Positions 6,137 through 12,811 of a stretch of DNA of 18,279 bases are shown here, in pieces. The notes beneath the pieces are model-generated. The model was not told the DNA's origin. It saw nothing but the letters and a program-made list of their open reading frames with translations, and made no database searches. A program made the position numbers and the translations under genes. The DNA is from Anaerolineaceae bacterium (lineage in GTDB: Bacteria > Chloroflexota > Anaerolineae > Anaerolineales > Villigracilaceae). Where the stretch lies: NCBI GenBank assembly GCA_009885445.1, contig VFKQ01000294.1, forward strand, positions 1 through 18,279, written 5' to 3'. How positions within the stretch are numbered: position 1 is the first letter of the stretch; each line of letters begins with the position of its first letter.

Positions 6137-7483
6137 TTAACTATTCATCCACAGCTCGGTGTTGCTCACCGTGGCTTCATTGTTCCAGATGGGCGCGCGT
6201 TCTGCGTGGAAGCGCGAACCGATTGGCACCGAGTATTCGTCCTGCGCGCCATACAAACGTTCACGCTTAAGCAATTTGCGGCAAGCCAGAATAGCCTCAG
6301 ACGGCTGATGCTCATACAGGCGCCCGGCAAAAATATCATAGATCTGTTCGGTGTAACGACGGTGGGTAAAAACAGAAAAGGCGACCGGGTTTTCCCAAAA
6401 CGTGTCAATCAGGTCTTCCAGGATATCGATTCCCTTTTCGGTATGTAACTGATAATCGGCAAAAGGATTTTCGGCATCACGGCCTGTGCCGGATAGGTAA
6501 GCCTTGATCACGGGCGCCAGCAGTTCAGCCTCACGCATCGAAACGAACAAGCCGAACGAAAATATGGGGTCTACAAAACGGTGCGCGTCACCCACACACA
6601 CAAAGCCTCTTCCAGTAAAACGCTGTACCTGATAGGAATAATTTGGAATCACATGCACATCTTCCACCAGATTGATCTCGGGCAGGCGCTGGCTCAATTC
6701 GGGGTTAAGCTCGCGCAGTTCACGAATTAGAAAATCTTTTTTATCCTCGCCCGTGCCCAGAAAATAAGCCGCAGACGTCACCACGCCCACACTGACAATT
6801 TCATCGTCAATCGGAATAAACCAGGCCCAATGGTATTTTCCCTTGTAAAAGATCAAGGTGTTGCCGCTCTCGGGTGCTTCCTGACGAATAGCGCCGGAAA
6901 CGTGCGAGAAAATGGCGATCTGCTTATCATAACTGCCGCGAAACTTGGGGCCAGTCACGCCAGCATTCGCCAAAAATGTGGCCTGGCCTGAGCAATCCAG
7001 GAGCAGTTCCGATTCAATATCCTGCACCCCGCCATCTTCCATGTGAACCTGCACACCACGCACAGAGCCATCCTCGTTTAACAGCGGTTTTGCGGCCCGC
7101 CCAGGCACCACAACAGCGCCACGCGCAACGGCCTCATTCAACATCATTTTGTCAAAGTCAGAGCGGCGCACCTGCCAGGTGTACTGGTCGAAGAGCTTCC
7201 AATTTTCATCACGCCCTTTCACGGGGATATACCAGGCATTCTTGCCATTCGTGCCATACACCGTCAGCCCGCGTTTAATGGGATGCCCGCGCTTGAGCAT
7301 CTCATCTCCCAGGCCCAGCCGCCGCAAAATGGCCCCGCACTCCCCCGACATGGATTCGCCAATGTGATAGCGCGGAAAAGTTTCCTTTTCAATGATCACC
7401 GATTGAATCCCCTCGCGGGCCAGAAACATGGCCGCCGTACTACCGCCGGGTCCCCCGCCAACAATTGCAACTTGAGTTTTCAT
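6137..7483 (-). CDS. Flavin-dependent halogenase-like FAD oxidoreductase
   Basis: The 448-residue protein opens with the FAD-binding GGGPGG (9-14), then FPRYHIGES (36-44), the signature WAWFIP at 219-224, and GDAHRFVDPIFSFG in the second FAD motif. The combination GxGxxG plus WxWxIP marks flavin-dependent halogenases and separates them from most monooxygenases. A lysine at 70 (HPIKRG) sits about where the haloamine-forming catalytic lysine lies in carrier-protein-type halogenases. It would use FADH2 from a separate flavin reductase, O2 and chloride or bromide. The neighbouring prolyl/pyrrolyl carrier genes suggest a PltA- or Bmp2-like substrate. The ATG at 7483 was chosen because AGAGG precedes it; a TTG six codons earlier overlaps that site. 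A non-halogenating oxidoreductase remains possible. Confidence 0.8.
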   Translation of the reverse strand: MKTQVAIVGGGPGGSTAAMFLAREGIQSVIIEKETFPRYHIGESMSGECGAILRRLGLGDEMLKRGHPIKRGLTVYGTNGKNAWYIPVKGRDENWKLFDQYTWQVRRSDFDKMMLNEAVARGAVVVPGRAAKPLLNEDGSVRGVQVHMEDGGVQDIESELLLDCSGQATFLANAGVTGPKFRGSYDKQIAIFSHVSGAIRQEAPESGNTLIFYKGKYHWAWFIPIDDEIVSVGVVTSAAYFLGTGEDKKDFLIRELRELNPELSQRLPEINLVEDVHVIPNYSYQVQRFTGRGFVCVGDAHRFVDPIFSFGLFVSMREAELLAPVIKAYLSGTGRDAENPFADYQLHTEKGIDILEDLIDTFWENPVAFSVFTHRRYTEQIYDIFAGRLYEHQPSEAILACRKLLKRERLYGAQDEYSVPIGSRFHAERAPIWNNEATVSNTELWMNS

Positions 7484-7674
7484 AAAGCAGCCTCTTATCA
7501 AATTTAATCTAAAAGCATAACTTCAACGCAGTGACAAAGATATGTTTGCATCATTGTAATATATCTTGCGAAAACTTGAGCCACTCTCAATCTGTGCGCC
7601 CACAAAGCCTTGGAGTAAAATAGACTTACCCATTCATCCCCGCCGTGAGCGGCGGGACCTGTACACCTTATAAA
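7484..7674. other. Divergent intergenic region with a small palindrome
   Basis: This region must hold promoters for the reverse halogenase operon and the forward HEPN-ssb run. A TAAAAT at 7616-7621 could be a forward -10 box, and TATATT on the reverse strand near 7560 could serve the halogenase; neither has a good -35. A perfect 7-bp hairpin with loop TGAG (7639-7656) sits in the leader of the forward gene. Confidence 0.4.
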
Positions 7675-8304
7675 ATGACAGCCCGAACATCTTCCATACC
7701 CCTATATTCTGAAATTGTAAGAGAGAATTCGGCGCACCTGGTCTCTGTTGAAGCGCAGGTTCGCGCACTGAAAATCAGAATCGCCGATGCCGCCCATGCC
7801 GATGAGACAAGTGCGTTGGAATTTGAATTGATTTCTCTGGAAACCACATTAGCCAAGCACTCTCTGGTTGTTATTCTATTTTCAGCGACGTTGCTTGAAG
7901 CCTACATTTATGATTATGCGGCGCGACATCTTTCGGACAAATTTGCCCAGGAGTATGTGGACAAATTGGATGTAATAGGAAAATGGGTGGTCGTGCCTCG
8001 CTTGGCCACAGGCAGGGAGTTGCCTCGCGGCAAAAAATGGTTTGGCTTGATGAAGACACTCGTCAAAACCCGAAACTTGATTGCCCACAGTAAATCATCG
8101 GAACTTCCGCGCACAAAAAATCAAGCCCAACCCTACCTGGAAAGGATTCAAAACAAGGATGATCAATTTGCCCAATCCGCAAGACAATCTATTGAACTGT
8201 TAGATCTTCTCGTCGCTGAAATGAGTGACCTTGATCCCGACGAGTCAATCTGGATCGAAAGTTATTTTTCACCAATATCCCAAATCCGTCTGGAGGCAAA
8301 ATGA
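7675..8304 (+). CDS. HEPN-like protein, translationally coupled to ssb
   Basis: This 209-residue, mostly helical protein is of no family I can name precisely. The clearest feature is RNLIAH at 133-138, which fits the R-x4-H motif of HEPN ribonuclease-like domains. It follows a helix containing LLEAYIYDYA, as in several HEPN families. An in-frame GTG at 7645 falls inside a palindrome and gives a cysteine-containing prefix that looks noncoding, so I prefer the ATG at 7675, although no good ribosome site precedes it. Its stop overlaps the ssb start by four bases (ATGA). It could be an RNase toxin-like or defence protein, or a housekeeping RNA-binding protein; the sequence does not decide. Confidence 0.6.
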   Translation: MTARTSSIPLYSEIVRENSAHLVSVEAQVRALKIRIADAAHADETSALEFELISLETTLAKHSLVVILFSATLLEAYIYDYAARHLSDKFAQEYVDKLDVIGKWVVVPRLATGRELPRGKKWFGLMKTLVKTRNLIAHSKSSELPRTKNQAQPYLERIQNKDDQFAQSARQSIELLDLLVAEMSDLDPDESIWIESYFSPISQIRLEAK

Positions 8305-8735
8305 GTTACCAAACAATTATCATCGCAGGCAACGTTGGCAAGGACCCGGAAATGCGCTACACCCCTTCCGGACAGGCCGTCACCAGTTTCTCGGTGGCCG
8401 TCAACGAATCATACACAAACAACAACGGCGAGAAAGTTAAAAAGACAATCTGGTTTCGCATTACGGCCTGGGGCAAGCAGGCTGAAATATGTAATCAATA
8501 CGTAAAAAAAGGCCAGATGATTCTGGTGGAAGGCCGCATGACAGGTGATCAGAACACGGGCGGCCCTCGCGTTTGGACAGGACAGGATGGCCAACCGCGC
8601 GCCTCTTTTGAAATTTCTGCCAACATTGTCCGCTTCCTCTCCTCCCGTCATGACAGCGATGGCGGCGATGGCGGTTCTCACGCCCCCATGGACGCTGGCG
8701 AAATGTCGGCGCCCGCCGACGAAATTCCATTCTAA
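8301..8735 (+). CDS. ssb: Single-stranded DNA-binding protein
   Basis: This 144-residue SSB has an N-terminal OB fold (about 1-112) beginning IIAGNVGKDPEMRYTPSGQAVTSFSVAV and including WFRITAWGKQAE and GQMILVEGRM. A glycine/aspartate-rich linker follows, then the acidic tip ADEIPF that docks partner proteins. It coats single-stranded DNA in replication, recombination and repair, normally as a tetramer. GGAGG five bases before the ATG is a strong ribosome site, and the start overlaps the stop of the preceding gene. It lies apart from rpsF/rpsR, its common bacterial neighbours, heading instead a DUF3467-translin run. Confidence 0.96.
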   Translation: MSYQTIIIAGNVGKDPEMRYTPSGQAVTSFSVAVNESYTNNNGEKVKKTIWFRITAWGKQAEICNQYVKKGQMILVEGRMTGDQNTGGPRVWTGQDGQPRASFEISANIVRFLSSRHDSDGGDGGSHAPMDAGEMSAPADEIPF

Positions 8736-8749
8736 AAGTCGAGTCGCGA

Positions 8750-9073
8750 ATGGCCAACACACCCCGCCCCGTCTCCATCAACCTCGAGGTGCCCGCAGAC
8801 CTCGAGGCCATCTACTCAAATCTCGCGCGCATCTCGCACTCGCCCGCAGACATCGTCGTAGATTTCGCGCAAGCCATGCCCGGCGAAAATAAAGCCGTCA
8901 TCAAAGGCCGCGTGCTCATGTCGCCGCTCAGCGCAAAACTTTTTCAGCGCGCGCTGGCCGAAAACATCGCCCGCTACGAATCCGCTTTTGGCGAGATTCA
9001 AGTGCCTGTCAACAATTCACTGGCCGAGAATCTTTTTCGTCCGCCCCACGCACCCGAACCGCCCGCGCCGTAA
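8750..9073 (+). CDS. DUF3467 family protein
   Basis: The 107-residue protein matches the small DUF3467 family in length and layout. It contains an opening beta segment VSINLEVPADLEAIYSNLARISHSP, then IVVDFAQAMPG, followed by IKGRVLMSPLSAKLFQRALAENI and a proline-rich tail. The family has no established biochemical role that I know of; its members are small soluble proteins. It sits between ssb and a translin-family gene with gaps of 14 and 3 bases, so it is almost certainly in the same transcript. Confidence 0.8.
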   Translation: MANTPRPVSINLEVPADLEAIYSNLARISHSPADIVVDFAQAMPGENKAVIKGRVLMSPLSAKLFQRALAENIARYESAFGEIQVPVNNSLAENLFRPPHAPEPPAP

Positions 9074-9076
9074 CCC

Positions 9077-9766
9077 ATGCAAAAACTGGAATCCATCGCC
9101 GAGAATATCCGCAAAGAATTCGACGTGCGCAGCGCCGCCCGTGACAAGGCCCTCGCCACCGCGCGACAGTTGACTCGCGCCTGCTCCCTGGCCATTCGCG
9201 CCGCCCACCGCCTCGAAACCAACGGGATGGCGGGTTTGCTCGCCGAAGCGCGTTCACTAGCGGACGGTTTGCACAGCGACCTCAAAGACCACGCCGACCT
9301 GTTCTACGCCGGCTACACTCAAGACGCACTCAAAGAATTTGTGGAAGCCAGCGTCACCTGCGCGCTGATTCAAAGTCAGCCTCTGCCCGCGCCCGAAGAT
9401 CTCGGCGTCAGCGGACCCACCTACCTGAATGGACTCGCCGAAGTGGTCGGCGAACTGCGTCGGCGCACGCTGGATATTTTGCGGCATGGATATTCTGAAG
9501 AGGCCGAACGTCTGCTCACGCACATGGACGACATCTACGACTCACTCGTCACTATGGATTACCCCGACGCCATCACCAACGGCCTGCGCCGCCAAACCGA
9601 CGTGGCGCGCAGCATCATCGAAAAGACTCGCGGCGACATCACCTTCAGTCTGCGCGGCGAGCATCTCGAACAAGCCATCAGCCGCCTCAGCGGCCAATTA
9701 AACAGCGACCCGCTCACGGGCGCGGACACGATGCGCGCTTTGCCGTCTAATCAGGATCAGGCCTAG
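9077..9766 (+). CDS. Translin/TRAX family protein
   Basis: This 229-residue all-helical protein carries the translin-family signature in its second half: YLNGLAEVVGELRRR (116-130), MDDIYDSLVTMDYP (150-163) and LRRQTDVARSIIEKTRGDI (170-188). Earlier, EFVEA at 87-91 provides the E-x-x-E pair (Glu87, Glu90) that TRAX uses, with an aspartate, for metal-dependent RNA cleavage in eukaryotic C3PO. Prokaryotic homologues in databases are often mislabelled haloacid dehalogenase; no HAD motif (DxDx[TV]) is present. It is probably an oligomeric nucleic-acid-binding protein, possibly an RNase. Placement beside ssb supports a nucleic-acid role but does not identify the substrate. Confidence 0.82.
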   Translation: MQKLESIAENIRKEFDVRSAARDKALATARQLTRACSLAIRAAHRLETNGMAGLLAEARSLADGLHSDLKDHADLFYAGYTQDALKEFVEASVTCALIQSQPLPAPEDLGVSGPTYLNGLAEVVGELRRRTLDILRHGYSEEAERLLTHMDDIYDSLVTMDYPDAITNGLRRQTDVARSIIEKTRGDITFSLRGEHLEQAISRLSGQLNSDPLTGADTMRALPSNQDQA

Positions 9767-9768
9767 TC

Positions 9769-10389
9769 ATGGCGCAGGTCGGTCGTCGTCATCCACTGCT
9801 GTTGTATCGTGCGCTGATGAATCGCTGGTGGCCCGCCACACTTTCGATTGCCATTGGGCTGGCGGCGCTGGCCTGGGCTGTTAAACGAGACTCTCCACTC
9901 GAACCGTGGCGTTGGAATGGATTGCTGGTCCTGGCTGGAATGATGCTGGCGCTGACTGGCTTGTTATTGATTTTGCGCAGTATGGCCTATGTGCAGGCTT
10001 TTCCAACATACATAAAATTGAAGACGCCGTTTTTGCGAATCAACATTTCATACAAACGTGTGCGCCGTTATGTTTCGACCGAGTTTCGCATGCTCTTGCC
10101 GCCAACAAAGTTGCGCGGCTGGCGGCGTGACTTGATTGCGCCGCTGAGCAGTAAAACGGCGCTGGTGTTGGAGCTGACCAGTTGGCCGATTCACCCGCGC
10201 TTTATGCGCCTGTTTCTTTCCCCGTTTTTCTTTAAAGACAAGACGCCCCATTTTGTGATTTTGGTAGATAACTGGATGGGCCTGAGCGGGGAGATCGACA
10301 GCAAACGCACCGGCCCCAAAGACGACACGCCCTCGCAACTGCGCCAAATGGATCGCTCGATTCTCGGCAAGCTCCCGCGCCGCGATTAG
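9769..10389 (+). CDS. Membrane protein of unknown function with two N-terminal helices
   Basis: This 206-residue basic protein starts 2 bases after the translin-family stop. Two hydrophobic segments (about 20-38 and 50-69) form a hairpin in the membrane. A soluble domain of about 130 residues follows, with alternating beta-like and basic segments (IKLKTPFLRINISYKRVRRYV) that look like a small PH-type or beta-rich domain. I do not recognise a family. By the positive-inside pattern, the soluble part should be cytoplasmic. It is probably the last member of the ssb transcript before the palindrome at 10410-10478. Confidence 0.65.
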   Translation: MAQVGRRHPLLLYRALMNRWWPATLSIAIGLAALAWAVKRDSPLEPWRWNGLLVLAGMMLALTGLLLILRSMAYVQAFPTYIKLKTPFLRINISYKRVRRYVSTEFRMLLPPTKLRGWRRDLIAPLSSKTALVLELTSWPIHPRFMRLFLSPFFFKDKTPHFVILVDNWMGLSGEIDSKRTGPKDDTPSQLRQMDRSILGKLPRRD

Positions 10390-10409
10390 CAACCTGCTTT
10401 ACACAATTA

Positions 10410-10478
10410 GCCACACAGCACACAGAGTGTTTTGAGATTTTCTCAAGTTCTTCTCTGTGCGCTTGCGTACTCTGTGGC
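10410..10478. repeat. Nested palindromic repeat between genes
   Basis: Three nested arms make an imperfect hairpin: GCCACA (10410-10415) with TGTGGC (10473-10478), CACAGAG (10421-10427) with CTCTGTG (10453-10459), and TTGAGA (10432-10437) with TCTCAA (10441-10446) around a TTT loop. No U-run follows, so it is more likely a dispersed palindromic repeat or mRNA-stabilising structure than a terminator. Confidence 0.55.
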
Positions 10479-10523
10479 AAAGGCACTCGTCTGCGCAAGG
10501 CGAATCAATAAAGGAAATTCCAC

Positions 10524-10994
10524 GTGCAAATCATTTTTAACGGCAAGAGTTACAGTAAACCCGAAGACATGCCCGCCAGCGAGCGCGAGGCCTTTAACCA
10601 GATGCAAAAGATTTTCGTGGACGCGAACGGCAACGGCATCCCCGATTTTCTGGAAGGCGACATGGTGAAAAATGTGATGACCGCTTTCACCAGCAATGTG
10701 AACTTTCAGGGCAAAGTTTACAACAGCCTCGATGAACTCCCCGAGCCTGCGCGCAAAAAAGTGCAGGAGGCTTTTGCGAAACTAAACCAGTTGGGAATTG
10801 TGAACGCCGCAGACCTCACCCCGCCGAACACCACTCAATCTGACCTGGCCTTTCAACGCTCCGAGCCGGCAGTGCAGGCGGGACAGTTGATGAATGAAGA
10901 GAATCCGAATCGCTGGCTGATCGTAGTTTCTGCGCTGGGCGGCATGCTCATCTGCGGGCTGGTCATTGCCGCATTTTTTCTTTTGCGAAATTAG
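10524..10994 (+). CDS. Tail-anchored protein with one EF-hand loop and an internal duplication
   Basis: This 156-residue protein starts at a GTG supported by AAGGA eight bases upstream. A perfect 12-residue EF-hand loop lies at 33-44 (D33, N35, N37, I39, D41, E44), so calcium binding is plausible. Two similar segments flank it, residues 3-28 (IIFNGKSYSKPEDMPASERE and onward) and 59-84 (VNFQGKVYNSLDELPEPARK and onward), indicating an internal duplication. A single hydrophobic helix at 131-153 near the C-terminus would anchor it to the membrane with the rest probably in the cytoplasm. The function is unknown. The strong terminator at 11007 ends its transcript. Confidence 0.7.
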   Translation: MQIIFNGKSYSKPEDMPASEREAFNQMQKIFVDANGNGIPDFLEGDMVKNVMTAFTSNVNFQGKVYNSLDELPEPARKKVQEAFAKLNQLGIVNAADLTPPNTTQSDLAFQRSEPAVQAGQLMNEENPNRWLIVVSALGGMLICGLVIAAFFLLRN

Positions 10995-11006
10995 GCGCAT
11001 ACAATC

Positions 11007-11044
11007 AGAAACCCGATGTCTTCAAGACATCGGGTTTCTTTTTT
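11007..11044 (+). terminator. Rho-independent terminator
   Basis: A perfect 14-bp stem pairs 11007-11020 with 11026-11039 around the loop TTCAA, followed by a run of T to 11044. It lies 12 bases after the EF-hand protein gene and just before the end of the convergent transporter gene. The U-run is good only on the forward strand, although the stem might also slow the opposite transcript. Confidence 0.9.
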
Positions 11045-11053
11045 GCATTCAGA

Positions 11054-11959
11054 TCAACGATCAATCGAAATATCATCCATCGAAATTTCATCTTCCACAG
11101 GTTCAAGATGCGTGAACACCACCGCGTCGCCCACCGCCGCGCGGATGTCGCGCTCGATGTCTTCGGCCAGATGATGCCCATCGTGCACCGACATGTTACC
11201 CGGCACCAGCACGTGCACCGACACAAATCTGCGCGAAGCCCCCTGACGAGTCAACAGCGCATGAAATTGAATCCCGCGCGCGCGATATTTTTCCAAAACA
11301 TTTTCCGCGGCTTGATGTTCATGCTCGGGCAGTGACGCGTCCATCAACCCCTCCACCGAACGGCGCACCAATTTCAAACCCGTGCCGATAATATTCGCCG
11401 CCACAGCAAACGCCACCAGCGGGTCAAGCAGGGTCCATTTCGTCAGCGCCACCAACGCCACGCCGCCGATGACTCCCACCGACGTCCACACATCCGTCAT
11501 TAAATGATGCGCGTCCGCTTCGAGCGTGATCGAATTATTTTTACGCCCGGCCCTCAACAGGATGCGCGCCACCACAAAGTTGACGGCTCCTGCCGCGCCC
11601 GAAACGGCCAGCCCCAAACCAATTTGTTCCAGCGGACGGGGATTCAGCAAACGCTCCGCCGCCGCCCAGGCAATGCCCGCCGCGGCCACAAGAATTAATA
11701 CGCCCTCCACGATGCTCGAAAAATATTCCGCCTTGCCGTGCCCGTGCATGTGACTCTCGTCCGGCGGGCGCGCGGCAATCGTCAACATGCCCAGCGCCAT
11801 GATCGCCGCGGCCAGGTTGATGCCCGATTCAATTGCGTCCGAGAGCAAGCCCACCGAGCCGGTTAAAACATATGCGCCCATCTTCAACACGATGGTGATC
11901 AGCGCGGCGGCAATCGACAGCCAGGCGAATTTTGTGAGCGAGTGACGGTTACTGTGCAT
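11054..11959 (-). CDS. Cation diffusion facilitator (CDF) family metal transporter
   Basis: This 301-residue transporter has the CDF layout: about six membrane helices followed by a cytoplasmic ferredoxin-like domain. Transport-site acidic residues appear in helix 2 (LLSDAIES) and the HxxxD pair in helix 5 (HHLMTD). A histidine-rich loop HMHGHGKAEYF follows helix 2. The C-terminal domain contains HVLVPGNMSVHDGHHLAEDIE, with metal-binding histidines. It should export Zn2+ or a similar divalent metal in exchange for protons; the exact metal cannot be told. The frame extends 14 codons further upstream, but the ATG at 11959 lies 6 bases after a TATAAT and gives the normal CDF N-terminus, so I start there. 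Confidence 0.9.
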   Translation of the reverse strand: MHSNRHSLTKFAWLSIAAALITIVLKMGAYVLTGSVGLLSDAIESGINLAAAIMALGMLTIAARPPDESHMHGHGKAEYFSSIVEGVLILVAAAGIAWAAAERLLNPRPLEQIGLGLAVSGAAGAVNFVVARILLRAGRKNNSITLEADAHHLMTDVWTSVGVIGGVALVALTKWTLLDPLVAFAVAANIIGTGLKLVRRSVEGLMDASLPEHEHQAAENVLEKYRARGIQFHALLTRQGASRRFVSVHVLVPGNMSVHDGHHLAEDIERDIRAAVGDAVVFTHLEPVEDEISMDDISIDR

Positions 11960-11965
11960 GAGGTG

Positions 11966-11995
11966 ATTATAGTCCCTGCACCTTTCGGCTCGCAG
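11966..11995 (-). promoter_or_regulatory. Promoter of the CDF gene, probably leaderless
   Basis: Reading the reverse strand, TATAAT (11971-11966) is followed by 6 bases and then the ATG at 11959, so transcription would begin at or beside the start codon. A weak -35, CTGCGA, lies 18 bases upstream. No ribosome-binding sequence fits between the box and the ATG. Confidence 0.55.
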
Positions 11996-12048
11996 ATACA
12001 AAAGTCACTGATAATCTGGCAATCTTTCCCACACTCCGATATTGGCAA

Positions 12049-12083
12049 TTTTTGTTGGTGGCAAAAACAGGTAAAATAAAGAT
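12049..12083 (+). promoter_or_regulatory. Promoter of the MNT-HEPN pair, probably leaderless
   Basis: TTTTTG (12049-12054) and TAAAAT (12072-12077) are separated by 17 bases, and the ATG follows the -10 box by 6 bases. This is the same box-to-start distance as in the divergent transporter gene, and again no Shine-Dalgarno is present. The two promoters lie back to back in a gap of 124 bases. Confidence 0.5.
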
Positions 12084-12416
12084 ATGAACAGAAAAGTGCC
12101 ATTGCGCATCAGGAAACTGATGAAGGAATTGAAGGCAGGGCTTGTCCGCATTTATGGAGACAAGTTGAAAGCGGTCTACTTGTACGGGTCCTATGCGCGC
12201 GGGGATTACCGTTCAGGCTCGGATGTGGATGTGATGATTTTATTATCCGATTACAAGAATTACTGGGAAGAAATACGGCGAACGAGTCAACTCATGAGTG
12301 ACATCTCTCTGGAATATGATCTTCTTGTCAGCCGCATTTTTATGACAGAAGCAAAGTGGCAAAAGCCTGATACGCCTCTGTTGAGAAATATTCACCAGGA
12401 CGGTCAACCTGCATGA
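12084..12416 (+). CDS. MNT-type nucleotidyltransferase (antitoxin-like partner of HEPN)
   Basis: This 110-residue minimal nucleotidyltransferase has the pol-beta signature GSYARGDYRSGSDVD: Gly35-Ser36, then Asp47 and Asp49, with a third acidic residue probably Asp79 in EYDLLVS. All catalytic positions look intact, so it may transfer AMP. In studied HEPN/MNT modules the MNT protein adenylylates and thereby silences the HEPN ribonuclease. Its stop overlaps the HEPN start by four bases (ATGA), the usual layout of these modules. Toxin-antitoxin activity is the family expectation, not something the sequence proves. Confidence 0.88.
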   Translation: MNRKVPLRIRKLMKELKAGLVRIYGDKLKAVYLYGSYARGDYRSGSDVDVMILLSDYKNYWEEIRRTSQLMSDISLEYDLLVSRIFMTEAKWQKPDTPLLRNIHQDGQPA

Positions 12417-12790
12417 AAGATTACACCCGCAAATTACTCGATAAAGCCCTGGATTCAATCGAAGCAGCGGAGGGTTTAATGGATATGGGCAAAGCAGAGT
12501 TTTCTGCTGGGCGCGCGTATTACGCGATGTTTTATATTGCTGAAGCCCTGCTCAGTGAAAAAGGATTGGAATTCAAAAAACACGGTCAGGTGATCGGGGC
12601 CTACGGTCTACATTTTGCAAAGACAAAAGAACTTGATCCAAAATATCATCGCTGGCTTGTAGACGGGTTTGATACTCGCGTCTCTGGAGATTATGGCGTG
12701 GAGACGGGGATTGATAACGACCTTGTGGCGGATATGATCAGCCAGGCAAGGGATTTTTTGGTCGATGCACGAAGGTATATTGAAAAATAA
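12413..12790 (+). CDS. HEPN domain protein, toxin-like partner of MNT
   Basis: The 125-residue protein matches the classic HEPN family: SAGRAYYAMFYIAEALLSEKGLEFKKH (with the conserved R..YYA.F segment at about 33-41), then AYGLHF and the C-terminal RVSGDYG. It is all-helical and expected to dimerise. The R-x4-6-H ribonuclease motif of HepT-type toxins is not evident: the arginine segment reads RVSGDYGVE with no histidine. It may therefore be a variant or non-cleaving member. It is translationally coupled to the preceding MNT gene and ends 21 bases before rlmB. Confidence 0.85.
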   Translation: MKDYTRKLLDKALDSIEAAEGLMDMGKAEFSAGRAYYAMFYIAEALLSEKGLEFKKHGQVIGAYGLHFAKTKELDPKYHRWLVDGFDTRVSGDYGVETGIDNDLVADMISQARDFLVDARRYIEK

Positions 12791-12811
12791 AATCATGGGG
12801 AACCACGCGCA

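Larger units (their letters stand above)
149..7483. other. Putative (halo)pyrrolyl-carrier-protein biosynthetic locus
   Basis: Two convergent operons make up this locus. The forward one (149-5160) encodes an acyl-CoA-dehydrogenase-fold enzyme, a proline-type adenylation enzyme, a carrier protein and two acyltransferase-like proteins. The reverse one (7483-5181) encodes a flavin-dependent halogenase-like enzyme, a short AhpD-like protein and an AhpD-like candidate selenoprotein. Known pyrrole cassettes (pyoluteorin PltF/PltL/PltE with halogenase PltA, clorobiocin, prodigiosin) use the first three activities to turn L-proline into pyrrolyl-2-carboxyl-S-carrier protein. The halogenase then chlorinates or brominates the ring. 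That these two operons act together is inference from proximity and fit. No thioesterase, ketosynthase, flavin reductase or phosphopantetheinyl transferase is visible in the window. Confidence 0.68.

Noticed and set aside
7645..7674. GTG start of the HEPN-like gene at 7645
   Set aside because: The GTG lies within a perfect palindrome and adds ten residues that look translated from noncoding DNA; the ATG at 7675 is preferred, though the start remains uncertain.
9077..9766. Haloacid dehalogenase assignment
   Set aside because: No DxDx[TV] nucleophile motif or Rossmannoid pattern is visible, whereas translin signatures are clear.
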